Assembly (NCBI GenBank): GCA_963798075.1
Contig: CAWCRU010000006.1
Location: 186,001 to 250,000, forward strand
Length of the DNA stretch: 64,000 nucleotides
Reading direction: 5' to 3'
Origin: DATAOG01 sp963798075
Lineage (GTDB): Bacteria; Pseudomonadota; Alphaproteobacteria; Geminicoccales; Geminicoccaceae
Position numbers and translations under genes: made by a program. This document shows, one piece after another, positions 1 through 10,536 of the stretch (position 1 is its first letter; each line of letters opens with the position of its first letter). The notes under the pieces were generated by a model that was not told the DNA's origin, made no database searches, and was given only the letters and a program-made list of their open reading frames with translations.

Positions 1-412
1 TGGCGTGATGCTCCATCGCCGTGATCAGGACCCGGTCGCCCGGTCTGACCCGCGGTCTGACGAAACTCTGAGCGACCAGGTTGATGCCTTCGGTCGCGTT
101 GCGCGTGAACACGATCTCGCGCGCCTCGGCCGCATTGAGCAGACCTTGCACCTTGGCGCGCCCCGCCTCGTGGAGATCGGTCGCGCGCTCGCTCAGCGCA
201 TAGACGCCGCGATGGATGTTGGCGTAGTCCTGGCGCAGCACCCGGGCCAGCTCGTCGATCACCGCGGCCGGCTTCTGGGCGCTCGCCGCGGTGTCGAGAA
301 ACACCAGCGGGCGGCCGTGCACGGTCTGCTGCAGACACGGGAAATCGAGCCGCACCCGCTCGACGTCGAAGGGCCGGGGCCGGTCGGCGGCCGCAAGGAT
401 CGCTCCACTCAC
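1..412 (-). CDS. sufS: SufS cysteine desulfurase, amino-terminal part (runs off window)
   Basis: First 137 residues of a SufS-type PLP-dependent cysteine desulfurase, which takes sulfur from L-cysteine as a persulfide for Fe-S cluster building on the SufBCD scaffold. Family landmarks are visible in order: 'LVFLDTAASAQKP', 'YANIHRGVYALSERAT', 'FTRNATEGINLVAQS' and, at the window edge, 'VLITAMEHHA'. The PLP lysine and the catalytic cysteine lie outside the window. I chose the GTG start at 412 because it overlaps the sufD stop codon by four bases (GTGA), the usual sign of translational coupling. It is the last suf gene seen here; sufE or other accessory genes could follow beyond the edge. Confidence 0.93.
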   Translation of the reverse strand, partial: MSGAILAAADRPRPFDVERVRLDFPCLQQTVHGRPLVFLDTAASAQKPAAVIDELARVLRQDYANIHRGVYALSERATDLHEAGRAKVQGLLNAAEAREIVFTRNATEGINLVAQSFVRPRVRPGDRVLITAMEHHA

Positions 413-1749
413 AACAGCCCCTCCAGGTCGGCACCGCCCGGCAGCCAGCGCAGCAGCTCACGCCGCGCCTGGGCCGCCACCGCGGGCTGATGGAACCGCC
501 CCAGCACCTCGTCCGCGAAGGCGTAGGTCAGGAGGCTGCGGGCGATTTCCGGCTCGATCCCGCGCGCGCGCAGATAAAACAGCGCCCGCTCGTCGAGCTC
601 CCCGGCGGTGGCGCCATGGGAGCATTTGACATCATCGGCGAAGATCTCGAGCTCGGGCTTGGTGTCGATCTCGGCGTCGGCCGACAGCAGCAGGTTGTTG
701 TTGACCTGATAGGCGTTGGTCTTCTGAGCATCGCGCTGGACCACGATCCGGCCGGCGAACGCCGCCTGCGCGAAATCGTCGAGCACCCCTTTGTAGAACT
801 GGTTGCTCGTGCTGCCGGGGCGCGCATGCTCGATCTGGATCGCGTTGTCGATGTGCTGGCGGGCGCGGCCCAGGTAGAGGCCGTTCAGGGCGAGCGCAAT
901 GCCCGAGCCGTCCAGCACCGCCTCGATCTCGTTGCGCACCAGAGCGCCGCCGAGAGTCGCGAGCGATTGCGTCAGACGCGCGTCTGCCGAAATCCGGTAG
1001 TGGGTCTTGCCGATCAGGCTGCCCGCGAGCGCGCCGGCCTGCAGGCGGTCGTGATTGAGCTCGGCGCGCCTGCCGACCACGAACCGGTTCACGAGATTGG
1101 TCAGCGGCCGGCCATCGCCGCCAAGGGCAAGGTGGGTCTCGACCAGGTCGAGCCGCGCGCCGGCGCCGAGCACGACCAGGTTGCGCGGGCTGATCAGGGT
1201 CGGCCGGTCCTCGCCGAGGCTGACGAGCAGCAGCTGGACCGGGCCCGGCAAGGTGGCGCCGTCGGCCAGCCGGAGCAGACAGCCGTCGGCCGCGAAGGCG
1301 GCGTTCAGAGCGCTGAAGGCGCGCTCCGAGCTCGTCTCGAGCCCGAGCTCGAACGGGCTCACCTCGCCCTCCTCGAGCGCCGCGGCCAAGGTCTGCACCG
1401 GCCGCCCGGGCAGCGCCGACAGGTCGTCCGACAGCCCGGCCGCGAACCGGCCGTTGACGAATACCAGGCGGAGCGCGCCCGGCTTCCGCAGCAGATAGGG
1501 CGCGAGGTCGGCGCGCCGGACCGCGACCGCGGTAGCGAGCGCGTGCTCCTCGCGGACCAGCGGCCGGACCGGGGTGTACTTCCAGGCCTCGACCTTGGGC
1601 CCGGGGAAGCCCAGCGCGCGAAAGCGCTCGAAGCTCGCCTCCCGCCACTCGCGCAGCGGCGCATGGCGGGCGCCGGGCAGGCGCGCGCGCGCGGCCTCGA
1701 ACAGCGCCGCGTAGCGCTCCGAGGGCGCGCTCATCCCCGCCATCGTCAT
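409..1749 (-). CDS. sufD: Fe-S cluster assembly protein SufD
   Basis: About 446 residues, normal for SufD, the partner of SufB in the SufBC2D scaffold complex in the cytosol. The C-terminal half carries the SufBD beta-helix core, with 'LALNGLYLGRARQHIDNAIQIEH', read here as shorter pieces such as 'GLYLGRARQHIDN', then 'DAQKTNAYQVNNNLLLS' and 'AEIDTKPELEIFADDVKCSHGA', given in pieces 'IDTKPELEIFADDVKCSHG'. The N-terminal region is variable, as expected. The ATG at 1749 lies 22 bases after the sufC stop and is taken as start; the in-frame ATGs at 1743 and 1734 are alternatives. The frame is open further upstream but that part overlaps sufC and does not look like SufD. Confidence 0.93.
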   Translation of the reverse strand: MTMAGMSAPSERYAALFEAARARLPGARHAPLREWREASFERFRALGFPGPKVEAWKYTPVRPLVREEHALATAVAVRRADLAPYLLRKPGALRLVFVNGRFAAGLSDDLSALPGRPVQTLAAALEEGEVSPFELGLETSSERAFSALNAAFAADGCLLRLADGATLPGPVQLLLVSLGEDRPTLISPRNLVVLGAGARLDLVETHLALGGDGRPLTNLVNRFVVGRRAELNHDRLQAGALAGSLIGKTHYRISADARLTQSLATLGGALVRNEIEAVLDGSGIALALNGLYLGRARQHIDNAIQIEHARPGSTSNQFYKGVLDDFAQAAFAGRIVVQRDAQKTNAYQVNNNLLLSADAEIDTKPELEIFADDVKCSHGATAGELDERALFYLRARGIEPEIARSLLTYAFADEVLGRFHQPAVAAQARRELLRWLPGGADLEGLL

Positions 1750-1771
1750 CCCCGGCAGCGCCGGCGCGGGC

Positions 1772-2530
<759 letters not shown>

Positions 2531-2572
2531 GCTCTCCCTCAAACCAGATGTCCCGATCTTGAACCCTGCGCC

Positions 2573-4024
<1,452 letters not shown>

Positions 4025-4042
4025 CGATCACCTTCTCCCCAT

Positions 4043-4063
4043 CCGGACCGGTCTTTGGTCCGG
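4043..4063. promoter_or_regulatory. Inverted repeat in the rrf2-sufB gap
   Basis: Perfect 7-base arms CCGGACC and GGTCCGG separated by seven bases (ggtcttt), lying 18 bases upstream of the sufB start. It could be an mRNA hairpin that tunes sufB expression relative to the regulator, or a second operator, because the suf promoter region has a related GGAC-N7-GTCC repeat at 4601-4615. The function is inferred from position only. Confidence 0.4.
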
Positions 4064-4102
4064 CCTTGTCTCTTGTCGCTGCGACCCCGAGGCGGCCGAG
4101 GC

Positions 4103-4579
4103 TCAGGTCCGGCCCAAGGGCTCCGGCGGCGGCACGCCCTGGACCCCGACCGCGGGCGGCCGGAACACCGCCGGCAGCGCCTGGGCCATCTCGGCCATGC
4201 TAATGCCATCCAGCGCGGTCCGGATCGCATCGTTGATCCGCTGCCAGTTGGCCCGCGCCGGGCACAGCGCCTCGATCTCGCAGCCGCCCGGCCCATCCTC
4301 GATGCAGGCGGTGAGCGCGATCGGGCCATCGAGCGCCGAGATCACCGCGGCGACGCTGATCGCCGCCGCCGGCCGGGCCAACCCGTAGCCGCCCTTGACG
4401 CCGCGGTGCGACTGCAGCAGACCCGCGCGCGCCAGACTTTTCAAGATCTTGCTCACCATCGGCAGCGGGATGTGACTTTGGGCCGCGACCTCCGGCGCAT
4501 TGTGCTGCCGCCCCGGCTGCCGCGCCATGTGGGTCATGACGACGATCCCGTAGTCCGCGAGCTTGCTGAGCCTGATCAA
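4103..4579 (-). CDS. Rrf2-family regulator of the suf operon (SufR/IscR-like)
   Basis: A 158-residue winged-helix regulator of the Rrf2 family, first gene of the operon. Its N-terminal helix-turn-helix ('LSKLADYGIVVMTHMA' and 'VSKILKSLARAGLLQS', followed by 'RGVKGGYGLA') is typical. Three cysteines in 'CIEDGPGGCEIEALC' (spacing C-x7-C-x5-C) fit a [2Fe-2S] sensing site, as in SUF-type Rrf2 proteins, so it most likely represses suf when its cluster is loaded. I start it at TTG 4579 (reading MIRLSKLADYG) because GGAGAGG lies upstream and family members begin there; the frame remains open to 4618 but the extra residues overlap the promoter. The C-terminal proline-rich tail after 'MAQALPAVF' is unremarkable. 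Confidence 0.9.
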   Translation of the reverse strand: MIRLSKLADYGIVVMTHMARQPGRQHNAPEVAAQSHIPLPMVSKILKSLARAGLLQSHRGVKGGYGLARPAAAISVAAVISALDGPIALTACIEDGPGGCEIEALCPARANWQRINDAIRTALDGISMAEMAQALPAVFRPPAVGVQGVPPPEPLGRT

Positions 4580-4600
4580 GGGCGGCCCCTCTCCAAAAGA

Positions 4601-4654
4601 GGACCAAAGAAGTCCCAATTGGTTCTAATGTGCGCGCAGCACCGCCATTGTCAA
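4601..4654 (-). promoter_or_regulatory. suf operon promoter and candidate Rrf2 operator
   Basis: On the minus strand TTGACA (4654-4649) is followed after exactly 17 bases by ACATTA (4631-4626), a good sigma-70 promoter for the regulator-sufBCDS operon. Just downstream lie CCAATTGG and the repeat GGAC-N7-GTCC (4601-4615). These dyads between the -10 box and the start codon are the obvious place for autoregulation by the Rrf2 protein; that assignment is inference. Confidence 0.65.
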
Positions 4655-4742
4655 GCCCGCTTCGCTCCCACCAACCACGAGATCTGCGCGGTTGTTGAGA
4701 GGCGGCCCAAGGCCGCTCGGCCCGCCCGCGCCAGGCTGCCGA

Positions 4743-5846
4743 TCAGAACAGGCGGAGCTGCCCGCGGTCCGCCACCGGTGGCTCGAACAGGTCGGTCCGC
4801 AGCGGCACGCGCGGCCGGTCCAGGCCGAACCGGCGCCTGGCCAGCGCGAAACGCTTGCCGACCAGCTCCGCATAGGCGCCCTCGCCGCGCATCCGCGAGC
4901 CGAACTTCGGGTCGTTGAGCCGGCCGCCGCGGCACTGGCGGATCAGCGAGAGCACGTGGTCGGCCCGCATGGGCGCATGCGCTTCCAGCCAGGCCCCGAA
5001 CAGCTCCTTGAGCTCGTGCGGCAGGCGCAGCAGCACGTAGCCTGCGTGCCAGGCGTCGGCCGCCGCGGCCGCCTCGAGCACCGCCTCGAGCTCGTGGTCG
5101 TTCAGGCCCGGGATCATCGGCGCCGCCATGACGGTCGTGGGCACGCCGGCGGCACTCACCGTGCGCAAGGCTTGCAGGCGACGGTGCGGCGCCGCGGCCC
5201 GCGGCTCGAGCGTGCGAGCGAGGCCGGCATCGAGCGTCGTGACCGAAATCGCGACCGAAGCGAGGCCGTCCGCGGCCATCGGCGCCAGCAGATCGAGATC
5301 GCGCAGGACCGCCGCCGACTTGGTCACGATCGTGACCGGATGCCGGCAGCGGGCCAGGACCTCGAGGATCGCCCGCGTGATCTTGAGCCGCCGCTCCTGC
5401 GGCTGGTAGACGTCGGTGTTGGTGCCGAGCGCGATCGGCTGGCAGCGATAGCCGGGCCTGGCCAGCTCGCGCTCGAGCAGCCGCGCGGCATCGAGCTTGG
5501 CATAGATCTTGGTCTCGAAATCGAGGCCCGGCGAGAGCCCGAGATAGGCGTGGCTCGGGCGCGCATAGCAATAGATGCAGCCGTGCTCGCAGCCCCGATA
5601 GGGATTGATCGACTGCTCGAAGGGGATGTCGGGCGAGGTGTTGCGGACGATCACGCTCCGGCTGGCATCGGGCCGCACCTCGGTCGGCGGCGGCGGCGCC
5701 TCGGCGTCCAGCTCCGCCAGCGAGCCCCAGCCGTCGTCGAATGGGTCGAGCCGGCTGCTCTCGAACCGGACCTTCGGATTGAAGGTGGCGCCCCGGCCCT
5801 TGCGCGGCCCCGGCGCAAGCTGTCTGTCCGAAAGCTGTCTTGGCAT
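4743..5846 (-). CDS. PA0069-family radical SAM protein (spore photoproduct lyase-like)
   Basis: A 367-residue radical SAM protein. The cluster motif 'CEHGCIYCYARP' (CX3CX2C, near residue 94) binds the 4Fe-4S cluster; 'LGLSPGLDFETKIYAK', 'LGTNTDVYQPQE' and 'VTIVTKSAAVLRD' follow as in the PA0069/Rv2578c family, which is related to spore photoproduct lyase but of unknown substrate. The N-terminal extension 'KGRGATFNPKVRFE' is a family hallmark. It stands alone on the minus strand, divergent from the S9 peptidase gene. Its reaction in vivo is not known, so no gene symbol is given. Confidence 0.9.
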   Translation of the reverse strand: MPRQLSDRQLAPGPRKGRGATFNPKVRFESSRLDPFDDGWGSLAELDAEAPPPPTEVRPDASRSVIVRNTSPDIPFEQSINPYRGCEHGCIYCYARPSHAYLGLSPGLDFETKIYAKLDAARLLERELARPGYRCQPIALGTNTDVYQPQERRLKITRAILEVLARCRHPVTIVTKSAAVLRDLDLLAPMAADGLASVAISVTTLDAGLARTLEPRAAAPHRRLQALRTVSAAGVPTTVMAAPMIPGLNDHELEAVLEAAAAADAWHAGYVLLRLPHELKELFGAWLEAHAPMRADHVLSLIRQCRGGRLNDPKFGSRMRGEGAYAELVGKRFALARRRFGLDRPRVPLRTDLFEPPVADRGQLRLF

Positions 5847-5961
5847 AGCCGAAGGCTAACCCGGCGCCAGGAACATAACAAGAACAAAGTGCCTCATACC
5901 TGGCGCGACCGCGACATGGTGGCTAGTCTTGCCCGCGCCCGCCCGCGAGGAGTCGAAACGC

Positions 5962-7896
5962 ATGCCAAGGGTTGCAGGCTATGGCTGTTGGCGATCGCCG
6001 ATCACGGCCGGTCTGGTCACCGCCGCCCAGGTCGGACTGGCGCAGCCAGTGCTCGACCGCGAGGTCGCCTGGTGGCTCGAGGTCCGGCCGGAGGAAGGCG
6101 GCCGCACCGTGCTGGTGCGACGGCCCCTGGACGGGCCGGCCGCCGACCTGACGCCGCCGCCCTTCAACGTCCGCACGCGGGTCCACGAATATGGCGGCGG
6201 CGCCTATGCGGTCCGGGACGGCGTGGTCGTCGCGGTCGACTTCGCCGACCAGCGCCTCCATCGCCTGCCGGCATCGGGCCCTGCGATACCGCTGACGCCG
6301 GCCTCGGACCAGCGGCTGCGTTACGCCGATCTCGAGCTCGATCCCGGCGGTCGACGCGTCTTCGCCGTGCGCGAAGACCACAGAGCCTCGGGCGAAGCGG
6401 TCAACAGTATCGTCGCGATCGGGCTCGACCAGCAGGGCGACTCCGGCCGCGAGCTGGCCGCCGGCCACGACTTCTTCAGCTCGCCCCGCCTCAGCCCGGA
6501 CCGCCGGCAGCTCGCCTGGCTCAGCTGGGACCACCCGAACATGCCCTGGGACGGGACCGAGCTCTGGCTCGCCGAGATCGGCGAGGATTCCCAGCTCTGC
6601 GACGCCCGACGGATCGCCGGCGGCCCACGCGAGTCGATCGTGCAGCCGGCCTGGTCGCCCGACGGGCAGCTCTATTTCGTGTCCGACCAGAGCGGCTGGT
6701 GGAACCTCTATCGCTTTGACGCCGATGGCCAAAAGCCCGTCTGTCCGATGTCTGCCGAATTCGCCGGCCCGGCCTGGACCTTCGGCGGCCGCTGGTATGG
6801 ATTTCTCGGCGCCGGCGACCATCCTTGCCTGCTTCACCGAGGCCGGCCGCTGGCATCTGGGGCGGATCGAGATCGCGACCGGCCGACTGACCCGCCTGCC
6901 GCTGCCCTGGACCGAGCTCTCGGGGCTCAGCATCGCGGGCGGCCGCACGCTGCTGCGCGCCGGCGCGCCCGATCGACCGGCGGCCATCCTGCTGCTCGAA
7001 GCCGGCGACGGCGGCGGGCGCGAGCTGCGCACGGCGGGGACGCTGCCGGTCGATCCCGCCTGTCTCGCGCGGCCGCAGGCGATCGACTTTCCGACTGCCG
7101 CGGACCAGAGCGCGCACGCCTTCTACTATCCGCCGGCCAATCCGGAGGTCGCCGCACCCGCGGCCGAGCTGCCGCCGCTGATCGTCAAGAGCCACGGCGG
7201 CCCGACCGGCAGCACGTCCGGCGAGCTCAAGCTCGCGACCCAGTTCTGGACGTCGCGCGGCTTCGCCGTCTGCGACGTCGACTATGGCGGCAGCACCGGC
7301 TACGGCCGCGGCCTACCGCGAGCGCCTGGACGGCCGTTGGGGCGAGGTCGACGTCGAGGACTGCGTCAACGCCGCCCGCTTCCTGGTCGCCGGCGGTATG
7401 GCCGACGCCGCGCGCCTGGCGATCACCGGCGGCAGCGCCGGCGGCTTCACCACGCTTTGCGCGCTGACCTTCGACGACATCTTCCGGGCCGGCGCCAGCC
7501 ACTATGGCGTCAGCGACCTCGAGGCTCTCGCGAGGGACACCCACAAGTTCGAGAGCCGCTATCTCGACCGTCTGATCGGGCCCTGGCCGGCGGCTGCCGA
7601 CCGCTATCGGGCGCGCTCGCCGATCCGCCACGTGGACCGCCTGTCCTGCCCGATCATCTTCTTCCAGGGCCTCGAGGACGCGGTCGTGCCGCCCAATCAG
7701 GCGCGAGATGATGGTCGAGGCGCTCCGCCGTAAAGGTCTGCCGGTCGCTTATCTGACCTTTGCGGGCGAGCAGCACGGCTTTCGCAAGGCCGAGACGATC
7801 CAGCGCGTGCTGCTGGCCGAGCTCACCTTCTACGGCCGCGTCTTCGGCTTCGCCCCGGCGGGCGGGCTTCCCGACCTCGTGATCGAGAACCTCTAA
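5962..7896 (+). pseudogene. S9 prolyl oligopeptidase-family peptidase, broken by three frameshifts
   Basis: The gene encodes an S9 peptidase (dipeptidyl aminopeptidase/acylaminoacyl peptidase type): an N-terminal beta-propeller ('NVRTRVHEYGGGAYAV', 'LSWDHPNMPWDGTELW') and a C-terminal alpha/beta hydrolase domain with the nucleophile motif 'GGSAGGF', the acid in 'GLEDAVVPP' and the histidine in 'GEQHGF'. The frame changes near 6810-6830, at about 7312 ('GSTGYGR' to 'AYRERLDGRWG') and at about 7705 ('PPNQA' to 'MMVEALRRKG'). Each change equals one extra base. All three catalytic residues remain, and the sequence is well conserved on both sides of each break, so either the gene decayed recently or these are assembly errors. 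Start ATG 5962 has GAGGAG upstream. Confidence 0.85.
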
Positions 7897-8549
7897 GCAT
7901 CGCAGAAGGCCGCGGCCAGGAAGGCCGCGCCATGCTCGATCGTCGCGGGGTCGATGCCGTGCCCGAGGCCGGGGCGGATCGCCCACTGCACCGGCACCGC
8001 GGCGGCCTGGAGGCCCTGGACCGCGGCGTGCAACGCCTGCACCGGAACGATCTCGTCGGCATCGCCATGGATCAGGAAGACCGGCGGCCGGCCGACCACC
8101 TCCGCGGCGGGACGGCCGGCGTCGAGCAAGGCACCCGAATAGCCGAGCACGGCCGCGATCGCCGGCGCCCGGCGGAGCATCGCGTAGAGTGCCAGCATGG
8201 TGCCTTGCGAGAAACCGACCAAAGCGAGCTGGCGCGGGCCGAGCGAGGCGTTCTTGAGCTCGGCATCGAGGAAAGCGTCCAGCACCGGCAGGCTCGCCTG
8301 GACCCCCGCCAGCAGCGCCGCCGGGCGCCGGTCCCGGAGCGAGAACCACTGCCGGCCGAAGGGCGCCATGTCGCAGGGCTCGGGCCCGTCGGGCGCGACG
8401 AAGGCGGCGTCCGGCAGGTGGCGGGCGAGGCCGGGGGCGAGCTCGATCAGATCGTTGCCGTCGGCGCCGACGCCGTGCAGCAGGACCACCAGCTGGCGCG
8501 GCGGACCGGGCCGCCGGGGCGGCACGCGGGGTCCGGACAATGCGGTCAT
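7893..8549 (-). CDS. Alpha/beta hydrolase, phospholipase/carboxylesterase family
   Basis: A 218-residue cytosolic serine hydrolase of the phospholipase/carboxylesterase (PF02230, YpfH-like) family. It shows 'LVVLLHGVGADGNDL' (oxyanion region), the nucleophile elbow 'LVGFSQGTM', the acid in 'IHGDADEIVP' and the histidine in 'GLGHGID', at the spacing of complete family members. The start at 8549 has AAGGA at good distance. It ends tail to tail with the S9 peptidase gene, overlapping by four bases. The physiological ester substrate cannot be read from sequence. Confidence 0.9.
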   Translation of the reverse strand: MTALSGPRVPPRRPGPPRQLVVLLHGVGADGNDLIELAPGLARHLPDAAFVAPDGPEPCDMAPFGRQWFSLRDRRPAALLAGVQASLPVLDAFLDAELKNASLGPRQLALVGFSQGTMLALYAMLRRAPAIAAVLGYSGALLDAGRPAAEVVGRPPVFLIHGDADEIVPVQALHAAVQGLQAAAVPVQWAIRPGLGHGIDPATIEHGAAFLAAAFCDA

Positions 8550-8671
8550 CGGCGGTCCTTGGCAGGTCGGCGCCCGCGACCATACATAGCTTGCCAAGCG
8601 GCGCGCGCGCGATCATGTTCGCGCGGCCCGATCGCTCGCCAACCCCGGTCCGCACCGACGCCACGCCAGCC

Positions 8672-9586
8672 ATGCTCAAAGGCGCCGACTTCCTGCCGTT
8701 GCCCGAGCCGGGTGATCAGCCGACGGTGACGCGCTTCGCGCCGACCCCGTCCGGCTATCTCCACCTCGGCCACGCCTACGCCGCGCTGGTCGCCTGGGAG
8801 TCGGCGCGCGCCGCCGGCGGCCGCTTCCTGTTGCGGATCGAGGACATCGACCGGGCGCGCTGCCGGCCCGAGTTCGAGCAGGGCATCCTCGAGGACCTGA
8901 GCTGGCTCGGCCTCGACTGGGACGGTCTGCCGGTGCGCCAGTCGGAACGGATGCCGCTCTACGACCAGGCGCTCGATCAGCTCGACCGGCAGGGCGCGCT
9001 CTATCCCTGCTTTTGCACCCGGCGCCGGATCCGGGCCGAGATCGCCCACGCCGGCCAGGCCCCGCATGGCGTCGCCGGGGACGCGCTCTATCCCGGCATC
9101 TGCCGCAGCCTGAGCGCCCGCGAGCGGCAGCGGCGGATCGCCGCGGGCGAGCCGTTCGCGCTCCGCCTCGACATCGCGCGGGCGCTCGCAGCGACCGGGC
9201 CGCTCACCTGGCACGACCTCCGCGCCGGCCCGATCGAAGCCCGGCCTGAAGCCCTCGGCGACGTGGTGCTGGCGCGCAAGGACGCGCCCGGCAGCTATCA
9301 TCTCGCGGTCACCCTCGACGATGCCCTGCAGGCCGTGACGCTCGTGACCCGCGGCGAGGATCTGTTTCACGCCACCCACATCCACCGCCTGCTGCAGGCG
9401 CTCCTCGACCTGCCGACGCCGCGCTACTACCATCACAATCTGATCGCCGATTCGACCGGGCTGCGGCTTGCCAAGCGCAACCGCGCCGTCACCTTGCGCA
9501 CGCTTCGGCAGTCCGGACGCCAGCCCGGCGAGCTCTGGAGCCTGCTCGGCCTGCCCGAGCCGGCGCCGGCCACGTCGGTCGGATGA
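8672..9586 (+). CDS. gluQ: Glutamyl-Q tRNA(Asp) synthetase
   Basis: A 304-residue truncated glutamyl-tRNA synthetase paralogue without anticodon-binding domain, which charges glutamate onto queuosine-34 of tRNA-Asp. The N-terminus 'RFAPTPSGYLHLGHAYAA' holds the HIGH-like motif; 'RIEDIDRARCRPEF' follows; 'YPCFCTRRRI' with 'LYPGIC' gives the zinc ligands specific to GluQRS; the KMSKS-like loop reads 'LRLAKRNRAVTLR'. I start at ATG 8672; another ATG at 8615 is possible but less like relatives. It shares an ATGA overlap with the following lipoprotein gene. Confidence 0.93.
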   Translation: MLKGADFLPLPEPGDQPTVTRFAPTPSGYLHLGHAYAALVAWESARAAGGRFLLRIEDIDRARCRPEFEQGILEDLSWLGLDWDGLPVRQSERMPLYDQALDQLDRQGALYPCFCTRRRIRAEIAHAGQAPHGVAGDALYPGICRSLSARERQRRIAAGEPFALRLDIARALAATGPLTWHDLRAGPIEARPEALGDVVLARKDAPGSYHLAVTLDDALQAVTLVTRGEDLFHATHIHRLLQALLDLPTPRYYHHNLIADSTGLRLAKRNRAVTLRTLRQSGRQPGELWSLLGLPEPAPATSVG

Positions 9587-10536
9587 CGACGGCCGCGCTC
9601 CGGTCGGCAGCACTCCTGATCGTCGGCTTCGGCATGCTGGCGTGCAGCACGACCTCGGACCCCGCGGTGGTCGAGATGCCGAGCGTGCCGCGCCGGGCGT
9701 GGCTGCCGGACCGGCCGCCGCGGGCGGTGATCCTGGCGGTGCACGGCTTCAACGACTACGGCAACGCCTTCACCGAGTTCGGCGACTATGCGGCCGCCCG
9801 CGGCATCGCGGTCTATGCCTACGACCAGAGCGGCTTCGGCGCCAACCCGAATGCCGGCCGCTGGCCGGGGACCCCGACTCTGGTGGCCGATCTCGGGCGC
9901 GAGCGCGCGCGCATCGCGACCCTCCACCCGGGCCGGCCGGTCTGGCTGCTCGGCGAGAGCATGGGGGCTGCCGTCCTGATCGCCGCGGTCGCCGCCCATG
10001 TCCCGCTCGATGCCGCCGGCATGATCATGACCGCGCCCGCGGTCTGGGGCGGCGACCAGCTCAACCCGTTCTACCGCACGGTGCTCTGGCTCGCCGACCA
10101 CGTGGCGCCCGGGCTCAAGCTGACCGGCGAGAACCTGGGCGTCAGGGCCTCGGACAACCTCGAGGCGCTGCGAGCCCTCTCGGCCGACCCTTTGTTCATC
10201 AAGGCGACCCGGGTCGATGCGATCGCGGGCCTCGTCCGGCTGATGGACCTGGCCTACGCGGCGGCGCCCGACCTGCCGGGGCCGCTCCTGGTCCTGGGCG
10301 GTGCCCGCGACCAGGTGGTGCCGCCCCAGGCGCACGCCGCCATGCTCGAGCGCCTGACCGCCGATCCCTGCACCGAGGTCGTCTACCCGGACGGCTGGCA
10401 TCTCCTGCTGCGCGATCTCGAGCGCCGGGTGGTCTGGGACGACATCCTCGCCTGGATCGCGGGCCAGCCGTTGCCATCGGGGCTCGGCAAGGCCTGCGGC
10501 GGCTCGCTCAAGCTGGCCGCTGCAGCGCGCGGGTGA
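9583..10536 (+). CDS. Alpha/beta hydrolase lipoprotein (monoacylglycerol lipase-like)
   Basis: A 317-residue predicted lipoprotein: a short basic-hydrophobic leader ends in a lipobox-like 'GMLACS' around residue 21. The mature part is an alpha/beta hydrolase of the serine aminopeptidase S33 type, with 'AVHGFNDYGNAF', nucleophile elbow 'LLGESMGAAV', acid in 'LGGARDQVVPP' and histidine in 'DGWHLLLRD'. It overlaps gluQ by four bases and its 3' end overlaps the convergent oxidoreductase gene by 29 bases. It is likely membrane-attached on the periplasmic side; the lipid substrate is inferred from family only. Confidence 0.87.
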   Translation: MTTAALRSAALLIVGFGMLACSTTSDPAVVEMPSVPRRAWLPDRPPRAVILAVHGFNDYGNAFTEFGDYAAARGIAVYAYDQSGFGANPNAGRWPGTPTLVADLGRERARIATLHPGRPVWLLGESMGAAVLIAAVAAHVPLDAAGMIMTAPAVWGGDQLNPFYRTVLWLADHVAPGLKLTGENLGVRASDNLEALRALSADPLFIKATRVDAIAGLVRLMDLAYAAAPDLPGPLLVLGGARDQVVPPQAHAAMLERLTADPCTEVVYPDGWHLLLRDLERRVVWDDILAWIAGQPLPSGLGKACGGSLKLAAAARG

